This document shows, in pieces, positions 1 to 8,506 of a stretch of 58,712 bases of DNA. Positions within the stretch are counted from its first letter, which is position 1. Each line of letters starts with the position of its first letter. A program made the position numbers and the translations under genes. Below the pieces are notes generated by a model, which saw nothing but the letters and a program-made list of their open reading frames with translations, was not told where the DNA came from and did no database searches. The stretch is from Lentibacter sp. (GTDB lineage Bacteria; Pseudomonadota; Alphaproteobacteria; Rhodobacterales; Rhodobacteraceae): contig JADGEJ010000024.1 of assembly GCA_016744435.1 (NCBI GenBank), forward strand, positions 1 through 58,712, written 5' to 3'.

Positions 1-357
1 GTCAGGCACTGCGGCTTTGATGGCCCGTGTCGCGCGGTTGCTTAAGTTGTCAGGGTTCCAGGCCTCAGCGCAGTCAGCCGTGCGCTTGCTCGCATCCGTG
101 TAGGGAAACAGGCAAATCGCGGGGATGCCCAGATCGTGCGCCTCGCGCGCGGCTTCAACCACTTTATCGACAGAGCGGCGTAGCACGCCGGGCATCGAGG
201 CGACAGGCTCCTCAATGCCGTCTCCGTCGCGCACAAACACCGGCCAGATCAGATCAGCCGCGGTTAAAGTGTTCTCGGCCACAAGGTTTCGAATGCTCGC
301 ATTCCGCCGCGTGCGCCGGAGCCGTGTGTGGGGGAAGGGAGCTTGAATCGCGCGCAT
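1..357 (-). CDS. hemB: Delta-aminolevulinic acid dehydratase (porphobilinogen synthase), N-terminal part
   Basis: The gene runs off the left edge, so only the first 119 codons are visible. The enzyme joins two 5-aminolevulinate molecules into porphobilinogen in cytosolic haem and tetrapyrrole synthesis. Family marks seen are LRRTRRN (residues 13-19), LIWPVFV (36-42), MPGVLRRSVD (55-64) and GIPAICLFPY (77-86), in the usual order and spacing. The metal-binding and Schiff-base lysine regions lie outside the window, so catalytic competence cannot be judged. The ATG at 357 is the natural start, because the family motifs begin shortly after it. It is divergent from the membrane-protein gene that precedes mfd. 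Confidence 0.93.
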   Translation of the reverse strand, partial: MRAIQAPFPHTRLRRTRRNASIRNLVAENTLTAADLIWPVFVRDGDGIEEPVASMPGVLRRSVDKVVEAAREAHDLGIPAICLFPYTDASKRTADCAEAWNPDNLSNRATRAIKAAVPD

Positions 358-464
358 GGTTTTCTCCAGTAATGAGGTTGTGCAAAATCTGTCATGGAAA
401 TTGCCGCGCCTCAAGGGTAGGAATTGCCAAGTGCACCCGTTATGAGGTGCGAAAGACATTAAGG

Positions 465-998
465 ATGCCGAACTTGGACTGGTATACTGCCGTTTTCGAA
501 CTGATTGATATGCGCTCGTTCAGCAACCTCTGGTTCTGGATCGCGCTGGCTGTGATGTGGTCAACCGCATCGCACTGGGTGCTGGGCGTGCCGTGGGACA
601 TGGTCTTGCGCGCGCAACGTGAAGGCGGCCAGTATGAGGAAGACTTGCAAGACATTGTGCGCATCAACACCAACCGCTTGCTGCATATCAGCTATGTTTC
701 AGGGCTGTGGTTGCTTGGGTTTTCTTGCTTTTTCCTCACAATGCTTGTGCTGCTGGGCTTTATCTATGGCTACGAGTTCGCACAGGCTGTGTTTCTGCTG
801 GCCTTCCCTATGGCTCTGGTCGGGTTGTTTTCACTCTCGACTGCGAGACTCATTCGAGAAGAGAATGCCACCGATGAGCGCCTTGCACGCTTGCTTATGC
901 GTCAGCGCCTTATTACCCAAGTGATCGGCATGTTGTCGATTTTTGTGACTGCGCTCTGGGGTATGTATCAGAACCTGTCTTACGGCCCCTTGGGGTAA
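465..998 (+). CDS. Small integral membrane protein upstream of mfd
   Basis: A 177-residue protein of unknown function. It has about four hydrophobic segments: one near residues 20-40 (FWIALAVMW), two in the middle (LLGFSCFFLTMLVLLGF and AVFLLAFPMALVG) and one at the C-terminus (VIGMLSIFVTALWGM). Between them are a polar stretch rich in R, E and D and a loop RLIREENATDERLARLL. Relatives in Rhodobacterales are, from memory, often labelled a component of the SufBCD complex; nothing in the sequence supports that role and the suf genes lie 6 kb away. The ATG at 465 was chosen because translation from it gives the conserved-looking start LDWYTAVFELIDMRSF. Its stop is 5 nt before mfd, suggesting co-transcription. 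Confidence 0.75.
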   Translation: MPNLDWYTAVFELIDMRSFSNLWFWIALAVMWSTASHWVLGVPWDMVLRAQREGGQYEEDLQDIVRINTNRLLHISYVSGLWLLGFSCFFLTMLVLLGFIYGYEFAQAVFLLAFPMALVGLFSLSTARLIREENATDERLARLLMRQRLITQVIGMLSIFVTALWGMYQNLSYGPLG

Positions 999-1003
999 CG
1001 CCC

Positions 1004-4000
1004 GTGAGCAAAACATCCGATCATATAACCGTTGGTGGCGCGCCCGAAGGGTTTGATGCGCGCCTGCTGCTTGAGGAAGTCGCGAAAAGTGGTGCTGTGT
1101 GCCACATCGCGCGTGACGACAAGCGTATGGCGGCGATGGCAGCCTCGTTGCGTTTTTTTCGCCCTGACATTCCGGTGTTTGAGTTTCCGGGCTGGGACTG
1201 CCTGCCTTATGACCGTGTCTCGCCAAACCCGGACATTTCCGCCGCCCGTATGGCCACCTTGGCAGCCCTTGCACATGACATGCCAAAGCAGTTTGTGCTG
1301 CTCACGACGCTAAGTGCTGCCACACAGTATGTGCCCGCACGTGAAGTGCTCCGAGAGGCAGCCTTTACCGCACGCGTCGGAGAGCGGGTTGATGAGGAAG
1401 CTCTGCGCCAATTTCTTGTGCGCATGGGGTTTTCACAAAGCCCGACGGTGACAGAACCGGGCGATTATGCCATTCGCGGTGGCATAATCGACATCTTCCC
1501 ACCGGGGGAAGGCGGGCCTGTGCGGCTCGACTTTTTCGGCGACATTCTTGACGGGGCACGCCGTTTTGATCCGGCGACGCAGCGCACAACTGAAAAGCTA
1601 GATGTTGTCGAACTTGCTCCCGTTTCAGAAGTGCTGCTTGACGAGGCATCTATAACGCGCTTTCGCCAAAACTATCGGCTGGAGTTTGGTGCTGCTGGCA
1701 GTGATGATCCGCTCTATGAAGCCGTCTCCGCAGGGCGCAAACATGCCGGTGTCGAGCATTGGCTGCCGTTCTTTCATGCACGCCTCGAAACGCTGTTTGA
1801 CTATCTGGGGGCGGCGTCACTCACCCTTGATGAGGGGCTCACGGCCAAGCGTTTGGCGCGTTGGGATTCTGTGCAAGACCAGTATGAAACTCGCAAACTG
1901 GCAATGGCTGACAAGTCGCACATCGACACGGTTTACAAGCCTGTGCCTGCTGCGCAGCTTTATCTTGATGAGGCGGCTTGGGATACGGCGTTGAGGCCGT
2001 TCCGCGCCTTGCAGTTCAACGCGTTGCCACTGCCCATTGGTGTGGGTGTTATTGACGCTGGTGGGCGCATTGGGCGTAACTTTGCGCCTGAGAGACAACT
2101 GGAAAATGTAAACCTTTTCAGTGTTTTAAAAGACCATATTCAGGCAAAACTTACAGAAACTTCCGTGATCGTCGCGGCCTATTCTGAAGGTGCGCGCGAG
2201 CGGCTTGAAGGATTGCTTGAAGACGAAGGCATCGGCAATGCTGTAACGCTGAAAGACGCCAGCCGGATTGGCAAAAATGGTCTGCACTTAGCTGTCTGGC
2301 CGCTTGAGCAAGGCTTTGAGGCGCCGGGCCTGACTGTAATTGCAGAGCAGGATGTGCTGGGCGACAGGCTCATCCGCCAGCCCCGTACCAAACGCCGCGC
2401 CGAGAACTTCCTCACCGAGGCGCAGTCGCTTAGCCCCGGTGACTTGATCGTGCACGTTGACCACGGCATCGGGCGCTACCACGGCCTCGAAGTTGTCACC
2501 GCAGCGGGGGCTGCGCACGAGTGCCTCAAGCTCGAATATGCCGAAGGCACCACGCTTTATCAGCCGGTCGAAAACATCGAACTCCTCAGCCGTTATGGAC
2601 ACGAGGAGGGGCTGCTCGACAAGCTCGGCGGCGGCGCTTGGCAAGCCAAGAAAGCCCGTCTCAAAGAGCGCATCCGCGAGATGGCCGACAAGCTCATCCG
2701 CGTGGCTGCCGAACGTGCCCTACGCCGCGCGCCGATCATGGAGCCAGATGCGCATGCCTGGGAAGAGTTCGCCGCGCGCTTTCCCTATCAGGAAACCGAC
2801 GACCAGCTTGGGGCGATTGAAGATGTGCTCACTGACCTTGGCGCAGGCCAGCCGATGGACAGGTTGGTGTGTGGCGATGTTGGCTTTGGCAAAACAGAAG
2901 TTGCCATGCGGGCGGCTTTCATTGCCGCCATGCAAGGCGCTCAAGTTGCCGTTATCGCGCCAACAACTCTGCTCGCCCGTCAGCACTACAAAAGCTTCTC
3001 CGAGCGCTTCCGCGGCTTTCCCATACAGGTGCGTCAGCTGTCGCGGTTTGTCAGCGCAAAAGACGCCAAACTCACCCGCGAAGGCATGAAGAGTGGCACA
3101 GTTGACATCGTCATCGGCACCCATGCGCTTTTGGCAAAAGATATTCGTTTCAGAGACTTGGGCCTGCTCGTGATTGACGAAGAGCAGCACTTTGGCGTGT
3201 CTCACAAAGAGCGTCTCAAACAGCTGCGCTCTGATGTTCACGTGCTCACGCTCACGGCCACGCCGATCCCCCGGACGCTACAGTTGAGCCTGTCGGGCGT
3301 GCGCGACCTCAGCATCATCGGCACACCGCCGGTTGATCGCCTCGCCATCCGTACCTACGTCAGCGAGTTTGACGGGGTGACGATCCGCGAAGCCTTGCTG
3401 CGCGAACACTACCGCGGCGGGCAGAGCTTTTACGTGGTGCCGCGCATCAGCGACTTGCCCGAAATAGAACAGTTCCTCAAAGATCACGTGCCTGAAGTCA
3501 GCTATATCGTCGCCAACGGCCAGATGGCAGCGGGCGAGCTTGATACGCGCATGAACGCCTTTTACGACGGCAAATATGACGTGCTGCTGGCGACAACCAT
3601 CGTTGAGAGCGGCCTCGACATTCCGACAGCCAACACCATGGTTATTCACCGCGCTGACATGTTTGGCCTCGCGCAACTCTACCAGATCAGGGGCCGGGTT
3701 GGGCGCTCCAAGACGCGCGCCTACGCTTACCTTACAACTAAGCCGCGCAAGCCGCTTACGGCGACTGCTCAAAAGCGCCTGCGCGTGCTCGGCAGCCTCG
3801 ACACGCTTGGTGCTGGCTTCACGCTCGCGAGCCAGGACCTTGACATCAGGGGCGCGGGCAACCTCTTGGGTGAAGAGCAATCAGGCCAGATGCGCGATGT
3901 GGGCTACGAGCTATACCAATCCATGCTCGAAGAAGCGATCGCCAAGATCAGAACGGGTGAGCTAGAAGGCCTCTCACAAGCCGATGACGACTGGTCACCA

Positions 4001-4483
4001 CAGATCAACCTCGGCGTGCCAGTTCTGATCCCAGAAGCCTATGTTCCTGATCTTGATGTGCGGCTAGGATTGTACCGCCGTCTCAGTGGCTTACACAGCA
4101 AAGTTGAACTGGAAGGCTTCGCCGCTGAACTGATCGACCGTTTCGGAAAGCTGCCGCGTGAAGTGAACACGCTTCTGCTGATCGTGCGGATCAAAGAGAT
4201 GTGCAAGAAAGCAGGTATTGCCAAACTTGACGGAGGCCCGAAGGGCGCGACCGTTCAGTTCCACAACAACAAATTCGCCTCGCCCGCTGGCCTTGTCGAG
4301 TTCATCCGCGACCAGCGCGGCCTCGCCAAAGTGCGCGATAACAAGATCGTCGTGAAGCGCGATTGGAAAGCAGACAATGATAAGATCAAAGGTGCCTTTG
4401 CCATTGCACGCGACTTGGCGGTAAAGGTCTCCGAAGAGAAAAAAGCGCAAAAAGCCCGAAAAGAGAAACAGAAGAATGCTTGA
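1004..4483 (+). CDS. mfd: Transcription-repair coupling factor
   Basis: This 1159-residue ATP-dependent translocase displaces RNA polymerase stalled at DNA lesions and recruits UvrA for transcription-coupled repair. The domain order is a UvrB-like N-terminal region, an RNA-polymerase interaction domain ([18 protein letters not shown] near residue 480), a superfamily 2 helicase core with Walker A GDVGFGKT (624-631) and DEEQ box (725-728), the conserved [20 protein letters not shown] segment and QIRGRVGRS, then the TRCF C-terminal domain. Length is normal for the family. The start is a GTG at 1004 preceded by GGGG. The 3' end has a Lys-rich tail. Its last codons overlap the start of the acetyltransferase gene. 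Confidence 0.98.
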   Translation: MSKTSDHITVGGAPEGFDARLLLEEVAKSGAVCHIARDDKRMAAMAASLRFFRPDIPVFEFPGWDCLPYDRVSPNPDISAARMATLAALAHDMPKQFVLLTTLSAATQYVPAREVLREAAFTARVGERVDEEALRQFLVRMGFSQSPTVTEPGDYAIRGGIIDIFPPGEGGPVRLDFFGDILDGARRFDPATQRTTEKLDVVELAPVSEVLLDEASITRFRQNYRLEFGAAGSDDPLYEAVSAGRKHAGVEHWLPFFHARLETLFDYLGAASLTLDEGLTAKRLARWDSVQDQYETRKLAMADKSHIDTVYKPVPAAQLYLDEAAWDTALRPFRALQFNALPLPIGVGVIDAGGRIGRNFAPERQLENVNLFSVLKDHIQAKLTETSVIVAAYSEGARERLEGLLEDEGIGNAVTLKDASRIGKNGLHLAVWPLEQGFEAPGLTVIAEQDVLGDRLIRQPRTKRRAENFLTEAQSLSPGDLIVHVDHGIGRYHGLEVVTAAGAAHECLKLEYAEGTTLYQPVENIELLSRYGHEEGLLDKLGGGAWQAKKARLKERIREMADKLIRVAAERALRRAPIMEPDAHAWEEFAARFPYQETDDQLGAIEDVLTDLGAGQPMDRLVCGDVGFGKTEVAMRAAFIAAMQGAQVAVIAPTTLLARQHYKSFSERFRGFPIQVRQLSRFVSAKDAKLTREGMKSGTVDIVIGTHALLAKDIRFRDLGLLVIDEEQHFGVSHKERLKQLRSDVHVLTLTATPIPRTLQLSLSGVRDLSIIGTPPVDRLAIRTYVSEFDGVTIREALLREHYRGGQSFYVVPRISDLPEIEQFLKDHVPEVSYIVANGQMAAGELDTRMNAFYDGKYDVLLATTIVESGLDIPTANTMVIHRADMFGLAQLYQIRGRVGRSKTRAYAYLTTKPRKPLTATAQKRLRVLGSLDTLGAGFTLASQDLDIRGAGNLLGEEQSGQMRDVGYELYQSMLEEAIAKIRTGELEGLSQADDDWSPQINLGVPVLIPEAYVPDLDVRLGLYRRLSGLHSKVELEGFAAELIDRFGKLPREVNTLLLIVRIKEMCKKAGIAKLDGGPKGATVQFHNNKFASPAGLVEFIRDQRGLAKVRDNKIVVKRDWKADNDKIKGAFAIARDLAVKVSEEKKAQKARKEKQKNA

Positions 4484-5063
4484 ATACGGCTACCATGACG
4501 TGCCCGCAGGCCACACCGTTTCAGTGGTTACGCATCTTGAAATGACGCGAGAGGCCACGGCCCGCGCGGAAGCAGACCTGCCTCTCACACTTGAGCGCAA
4601 GCACAGGCCCGATGTCGCTTGGTACCATGATTTGTTTCGCGCGGTCGGCGCCGACTACCTGTGGTTTGGCCGTCTGACGCAGAGCGACGAGGAGTTGCTG
4701 CAAACACTGCATGACCCGGATGTGCATATCTATGCCCTCAAGTCCGGAGCGCAAACTGCTGGCTTGCTTGAACTCGACTTTCGCACAAAAGACGCTTGCG
4801 AGTTGGCCTATTTCGGCCTTACGGGTGCGCATGTCGGCGGCGGTGCAGGCCGTTGGATGATGAATCGTGCCGTCAAACTTGCGTGGCAACATCCAATCAA
4901 GCGCTTCCATGTCCACACATGCACGCTTGACCACTCCAAGGCGCTCGATTTTTACATTCGGTCAGGCTTCACCCCCTTCAAACGTCAGATAGAGCTAGAA
5001 CGCGATCCACGCCTTATTGGCCTGCTCCCCAAAAGCGCGGCCCCTCAAATCCCGATTCTCTGA
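4476..5063 (+). CDS. GNAT-family N-acetyltransferase
   Basis: A 195-residue cytosolic acetyl-CoA-dependent acyltransferase of unknown substrate. The GNAT fold is suggested by the central CELAYFGLTGAHVGGGAGRWMM segment, where GGGAG stands at the acetyl-CoA pyrophosphate loop, and by HVHTCTLDHSKALDFYIRSGF, the usual motif B ending in a Y-x-x-x-GF element. The ATG lies inside the last codons of mfd (8-nt overlap), so translation is probably coupled. The gene ends directly before a palindromic intergenic element. Confidence 0.85.
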   Translation: MLEYGYHDVPAGHTVSVVTHLEMTREATARAEADLPLTLERKHRPDVAWYHDLFRAVGADYLWFGRLTQSDEELLQTLHDPDVHIYALKSGAQTAGLLELDFRTKDACELAYFGLTGAHVGGGAGRWMMNRAVKLAWQHPIKRFHVHTCTLDHSKALDFYIRSGFTPFKRQIELERDPRLIGLLPKSAAPQIPIL

Positions 5064-5139
5064 TTTTTCTTTCTAGAAATATCCTGGGGGTCTGGGGGCT
5101 AGCCCCCAGTTTGTACGGGGTCTGGGGGCTAGCCCCCAG
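5063..5139. repeat. Palindromic intergenic element, copy A, with two tandem 18-bp perfect palindromes
   Basis: Two perfect palindromes, CTGGGGGCTAGCCCCCAG, lie at 5092-5109 and 5122-5139, separated by 12 nt. Read on the minus strand they are followed by CCCCCAGGATATTTCTAG and then GAAAGAAAAA, a tail nearly identical to that of the element at 7338-7412. The element sits between two convergent genes and could act as a bidirectional terminator. The shared tail points to a dispersed repeat family of this genome. Confidence 0.8.
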
Positions 5140-5197
5140 TTCGTCGGATTTGCGAAGCAAATTCGAAAAGCTTGCTACGAAGGTCAAAAGTAACGCC

Positions 5198-5788
5198 TTA
5201 AAGCTTGCTGTGTGTCTCAAACCATGCCCGTACTTTTGGCTTGATCCAACCCCAAAGCCACGGTGCCCCTTTTTTGATTTTCAGCCCGACTTTGCTCTCA
5301 AACTGGGCATAGCGCGTGCCGTAATCTATCCAGGACCCTCCTCCAGAAGAAAGGTTTTGGTTGGGTGGCTGAAAGCGGTCTAGCGACTTGGCAAACTGAG
5401 CATCTGGGCTGTCGGCAGCCTCAAACTCGTCCCAGAGCGCGCGAAATTCGTGGGCTTGATCATCGGGTAACAACCCGAAAATCCGCGTTGCGGCTGCTTG
5501 CTCTTTGGCGGCCATTTCAGCTGGGTCATGGTCGCCGAAAATGGGCGCATCGCCTGCGTCGATTTCCACCAGATCATGGATAAGCAGCATCCGGATCACT
5601 CGGTTGGCGCTAACATCTTCTGGTGTGTCAGCGCCCAGTATCATGGCGTAAAGCGCGATGTGCCAGCTGTGCTCGCCAGAGTTCTCGGCGCGTGAACCGT
5701 CACACAACAAAGTGCCACGATTGATCTGTTTGAGTTTGTCAGCCTCGGTGAGGAAGGCCATTTGCTGATCAAGCCGGCTTGAACTCAT
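5198..5788 (-). CDS. HD-domain phosphohydrolase (YfbR/HDDC2-like)
   Basis: A 196-residue metal-dependent phosphohydrolase. The HD signature is complete: RAENSGEHSWH (His40) and HDLVEIDAGD (His71-Asp72, followed by Glu75 and Asp77), the pattern of 5'-deoxynucleotidase-like HD_3 proteins. A nucleotide monophosphate substrate is likely from family knowledge but unproven. The start overlaps the stop of the upstream 79-residue gene by 3 nt (5785-5788 reads ATGA on the coding strand), so this is the last gene of a three-gene operon with tight translational coupling. Confidence 0.88.
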   Translation of the reverse strand: MSSSRLDQQMAFLTEADKLKQINRGTLLCDGSRAENSGEHSWHIALYAMILGADTPEDVSANRVIRMLLIHDLVEIDAGDAPIFGDHDPAEMAAKEQAAATRIFGLLPDDQAHEFRALWDEFEAADSPDAQFAKSLDRFQPPNQNLSSGGGSWIDYGTRYAQFESKVGLKIKKGAPWLWGWIKPKVRAWFETHSKL

Positions 5789-6024
5789 TCTGTAAGCTTG
5801 CCTTGCTCCGCCACCAACTCTTCAACTTTTTTGCGCAAAAACGCCCGAGCGGCTTTGCCTGCAAGACGCACGCGCACTTCTGTGAGGTAGGCTTCTTCGA
5901 GCGTTTGCGAAGAGGCTCCCAGAACTTTGGCGACTTCATAGTGCAACCGGTCTTCGCCAGATTTGTCCATCACTTTGATAGTGTCATCGGCCAGTTTTGA
6001 GGCCATCTCTTGTAGCGTCGACAT
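5785..6024 (-). CDS. Conserved small helical protein, function unknown
   Basis: A 79-residue charged protein, probably all helix, with an acidic first half and a basic segment near the end (VRVRLAGKAARAFLRKKVEELV). It has no signal peptide, membrane segment or known motif that I recognise. Its ATG overlaps the stop of the alpha/beta hydrolase by one base and its stop overlaps the HD gene start, so it is a true cistron in a coupled operon rather than a chance frame. Confidence 0.75.
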   Translation of the reverse strand: MSTLQEMASKLADDTIKVMDKSGEDRLHYEVAKVLGASSQTLEEAYLTEVRVRLAGKAARAFLRKKVEELVAEQGKLTE

Positions 6025-6677
6025 TAGCGTGAATTCTCAGTCAGGCGGCGCTTTACATAGGATTGGGTGTTATCAACCAGCGTGTCCATATGGTCATTCT
6101 CAAAAAAGTGTCCTGCGCCTTCAACTTCGGTGTGTGTCACCGTGATGCCTTTTTGCTCATGAAGTTTGTCAACAAGGCCGTGGGTGTCTGCGGGGGGGGC
6201 CACGCGGTCGCTGGTGCCGTTGATAATCAGGCCAGACGCCGGGCAGGGCGCAAGGAAGGAAAAGTCGTACATGTTTGCAGGCGGGCTTACCGAGATAAAC
6301 CCGGTGATCTCTGGGCGGCGCATCAGAAGTTGCATGCCGATCCAGGCCCCAAAGCTAAAGCCTGCAACCCAGCAATGCTTTGAATTGTTGTTCATGGACT
6401 GCAAATAGTCGAGGGCTGAGGCGGCATCGGAAAGCTCACCTACACCTTGATCATACTCACCCTGTGAACGGCCAACACCGCGGAAGTTAAACCGCAGAAC
6501 AGTGAAGCCCATGTTGTAGAAGGCGTAGTGCAGGTTGTAGACAACCTTGTTGTTCATCGTGCCGCCAAACTGCGGGTGCGGATGTAGCACTATCGCGATG
6601 GGCGCGTCGCGTTCTGGCTGTGGGTGATAGCGGCCTTCAAGACGTCCCTCAGGACCAGGAAAAATAACCTCGGGCAT
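6024..6677 (-). CDS. Alpha/beta hydrolase (dienelactone-hydrolase-like)
   Basis: A 217-residue serine hydrolase of unknown substrate. The fold is seen in the LHPHPQFGGTMNN oxyanion region, the RFNFRGVGRSQG turn, nucleophile elbow GFSFG (Ser108), the acid in NGTSDRVAPP (Asp156) and GAGHFF with His190. The ATG at 6677 was preferred over an upstream in-frame codon at 6728: it begins the conserved PEVIFPGPEG text, and the longer start would reach close to the promoter of the divergent iscR gene. First gene of the operon with the 79-residue protein and the HD hydrolase. Confidence 0.88.
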   Translation of the reverse strand: MPEVIFPGPEGRLEGRYHPQPERDAPIAIVLHPHPQFGGTMNNKVVYNLHYAFYNMGFTVLRFNFRGVGRSQGEYDQGVGELSDAASALDYLQSMNNNSKHCWVAGFSFGAWIGMQLLMRRPEITGFISVSPPANMYDFSFLAPCPASGLIINGTSDRVAPPADTHGLVDKLHEQKGITVTHTEVEGAGHFFENDHMDTLVDNTQSYVKRRLTENSR

Positions 6678-6715
6678 GTGTACGCTTTTCTCCGTCTGAA
6701 ATGTGCAGCTCAATC

Positions 6716-6744
6716 TTGACGAAATCAATCAGGCACATTAGAAT
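6716..6744 (+). promoter_or_regulatory. Sigma-70-type promoter of the iscR-suf operon
   Basis: TTGACG at 6716-6721 and TAGAAT at 6739-6744 are separated by exactly 17 nt. Transcription would begin near 6751 and give a leader of about 80 nt before iscR. The -10 hexamer lies inside the Irr-like dyad, so a bound repressor would block polymerase directly. The promoter is read by eye, not measured. Confidence 0.75.
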
Positions 6745-6752
6745 AATTCTAA
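6738..6752. promoter_or_regulatory. Irr-box-like operator (iron control element)
   Basis: TTAGAATAATTCTAA is a perfect 15-bp dyad. One base further on each side it fits TTTAGAA-N3-TTCTAAA, the Irr/iron-control-element pattern described for alphaproteobacteria, with a single mismatch. It covers the -10 of the suf promoter and also lies upstream of the divergent alpha/beta hydrolase operon. From family knowledge, Irr (a haem-responsive Fur relative) would tune Fe-S assembly to iron supply; the irr gene is not in this window. Confidence 0.7.
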
Positions 6753-6832
6753 ATCCGGGCTGTCGCCGGGATGCTTAACGCGAGATAGTCTGTGTCTCGT
6801 CCAAGGTCAATCAATTCACGCAAGGTGGTGCA

Positions 6833-7294
6833 ATGAAGCTCAGCACAAAAGGCCGCTACGCCATGGTCGCTCTGACTGATATCGCTTTGCAAGGCGGTGA
6901 AGCTTTGGTGACGCTTGGGGACATTTCCAAGCGCCAAGATATTTCATTGCCCTATCTTGAGCAGTTGTTCGTCAAGCTACGCCGTGCCGGGCTTGTTGAG
7001 TCGGTGCGTGGGCCAGGGGGCGGTTATAAGCTGGCTAAATCCACGGTTGAGATTCGCGTGGTGGATGTTTTGGAAGCGGTTGATGAGAGTGTGGATGCGT
7101 TGAAGAAGGGCGCAGGCGCAAGTGGTGCTGCTTCTGGCTCCAAAGCGCAGTCGGTTACAAACCGACTTTGGGAGGGCCTGTCAGCGCATGTTTATGTGTT
7201 TTTGCATCAAGCGCGTCTTTCCGATGTGATTGCCAATGAGCTTGCACCGTGCCCAGCTGTACCGTCGCTTTTTGCGATTGTTGATGAAGAATGA
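6833..7294 (+). CDS. iscR: Rrf2-family regulator IscR, Rhodobacter type with a single cysteine
   Basis: A 153-residue winged-helix regulator that would repress the Fe-S assembly operon it heads. The Rrf2 DNA-binding part (STKGRYAMVALTDIAL at residues 4-19, then QDISLPYLEQLFVKLR and VRGPGGGYKLAK) is intact. The three clustered cysteines that bind [2Fe-2S] in E. coli IscR are absent; that region reads KKGAGASGAASGSKAQSV. The only cysteine is Cys140 near the C-terminus. This matches what is known of Rhodobacter sphaeroides IscR, reported to bind a cluster in an atypical way. AAGGTGG lies 6 nt before the ATG. Confidence 0.93.
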   Translation: MKLSTKGRYAMVALTDIALQGGEALVTLGDISKRQDISLPYLEQLFVKLRRAGLVESVRGPGGGYKLAKSTVEIRVVDVLEAVDESVDALKKGAGASGAASGSKAQSVTNRLWEGLSAHVYVFLHQARLSDVIANELAPCPAVPSLFAIVDEE

Positions 7295-7337
7295 TCGGCT
7301 GTTTTAAAATAGCCTTGCTTCCAGCAAGACAAGTTTT

Positions 7338-7412
7338 GCGCGGCCTTTGGCCACGCGATCTACGAGGGGCGTTGCCCCTCGCGCTCCCCAGAGTATTTCT
7401 ACGAAGAAAAAG
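7338..7412 (+). repeat. Palindromic intergenic element, copy B
   Basis: Two stems stand in a row: CGCGGCC-TTT-GGCC-A-CGCG near 7338-7356, and CGAGGGGC-GTT-GCCCCTCG (7363-7370 with 7374-7381). They are followed by CGCTCCCCAGAGTATTTC and TACGAAGAAAAAG. The tail matches about 17 of 20 bases with the minus-strand tail of copy A at 5063-5139. It lies between iscR and the first desulfurase gene, inside the operon, so it could cause partial termination or stabilise the iscR transcript. Confidence 0.7.
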
Positions 7413-7427
7413 CCGGGGTGATGTGCT

Positions 7428-8471
7428 GTGAGCCGAATTTATTTGGATCATAATGCAACAACACCATTGCGGGTTGAGGCACGTGCGGCCATGGCGGAGG
7501 CGATGGATATCATTGGAAACCCTTCGTCGGTGCATGCCGAGGGGCGCGCAGCAAAAGCGTTTCTAGAAAAGGCGCGGAGCGATTTGGCTGAGGCTTTGGG
7601 GGCTGAGGGCGCTGAGATCGTTTTTACTGGGTCTGCAACTGAGGCTGCCGCAATGGTGCTTGCAGGCCGTAACATTGCCGCGAGTGGTGTTGAGCATGAC
7701 GCAGTGGCTGCTTGGTGCGACCTAACGCTTAAAGCGGATGCGAACGGGCAAGTGGTCGCGCCGGAACCGGGTTTTGCGACCTTACAGCTGGCAAATTCTG
7801 AGACAGGTGTGATGCAAGACCTGCCTGAAGGCCTTTGGATGAGCGACTTTACGCAGGGCTTTGGCAAGGTTGATGTGAATTTCCTTACTTCGGGCCCATT
7901 GATGGCTGTTGTTTCGGGCCATAAGCTTGGTGGCCCTAATGGTGTGGGAGCGCTGGTGATGCGGCGCGGAATTGATCTTGAACCGGTGCTTAAAGGCGGG
8001 GGACAGGAAATGGGCCGTCGTGCTGGCACCGAGAATCTGATTGGGATTGCGGGTTTTGCGGCCTCGGCTAAGGCGGCTGTGCGCGACGTGCGGGAAGGCC
8101 TCTGGGGTGGGGTGCAAGAAAAACGCAATTTGCTGGAAGAAGCCCTTGCGGCTGCGTTAAACGCTCCTATTTTTGTCGGGAAAGACGCGCAACGACTTCC
8201 AAACACTTCGTGCATTTTGTCATCTGGCTGGAAGGGCGAGACACAAGTGATGCAAATGGACCTATCAGGTTTTGCTATTTCGGCGGGCTCTGCCTGCTCG
8301 AGTGGCAAAGTGAAGACAAGCCCTGTGCTGCGTGCAATGGGTTACGACGAGGGGGCCGCTGGCTGCGCTATCCGCGTTTCACTGGGGCTTGAGACAACAA
8401 AAGATGACGTGCTGCGCTTTGCGGACAAGTTTATAGCCGCGTCAAAAAAACAAAATGCCCGAGCTGCTTAA
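7428..8471 (+). CDS. Cysteine desulfurase, NifS/IscS-like (first desulfurase of the suf operon)
   Basis: A 347-residue PLP enzyme that takes sulfur from L-cysteine as a persulfide for Fe-S assembly. The text begins with the family start [11 protein letters not shown]. The PLP lysine is Lys166 in SGHKLGG and the catalytic cysteine Cys290 in [10 protein letters not shown], the long-loop pattern of group I (NifS/IscS) enzymes, unlike the SufS at the end of the operon. It is short for the group (usually about 380-400). The GTG at 7428 is used because GGGGTG lies 8 nt upstream and the conserved text starts at codon 3. Confidence 0.9.
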   Translation: MSRIYLDHNATTPLRVEARAAMAEAMDIIGNPSSVHAEGRAAKAFLEKARSDLAEALGAEGAEIVFTGSATEAAAMVLAGRNIAASGVEHDAVAAWCDLTLKADANGQVVAPEPGFATLQLANSETGVMQDLPEGLWMSDFTQGFGKVDVNFLTSGPLMAVVSGHKLGGPNGVGALVMRRGIDLEPVLKGGGQEMGRRAGTENLIGIAGFAASAKAAVRDVREGLWGGVQEKRNLLEEALAAALNAPIFVGKDAQRLPNTSCILSSGWKGETQVMQMDLSGFAISAGSACSSGKVKTSPVLRAMGYDEGAAGCAIRVSLGLETTKDDVLRFADKFIAASKKQNARAA

Positions 8472-8506
8472 GCGCGTGGGATGATCGGACGAAAAGGAAC
8501 GCGACC

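Noticed and set aside
465-998. Naming the membrane protein before mfd as a SufBCD component
   Set aside because: The name is used by some annotations, but neither motif nor position links it to the suf operon here.
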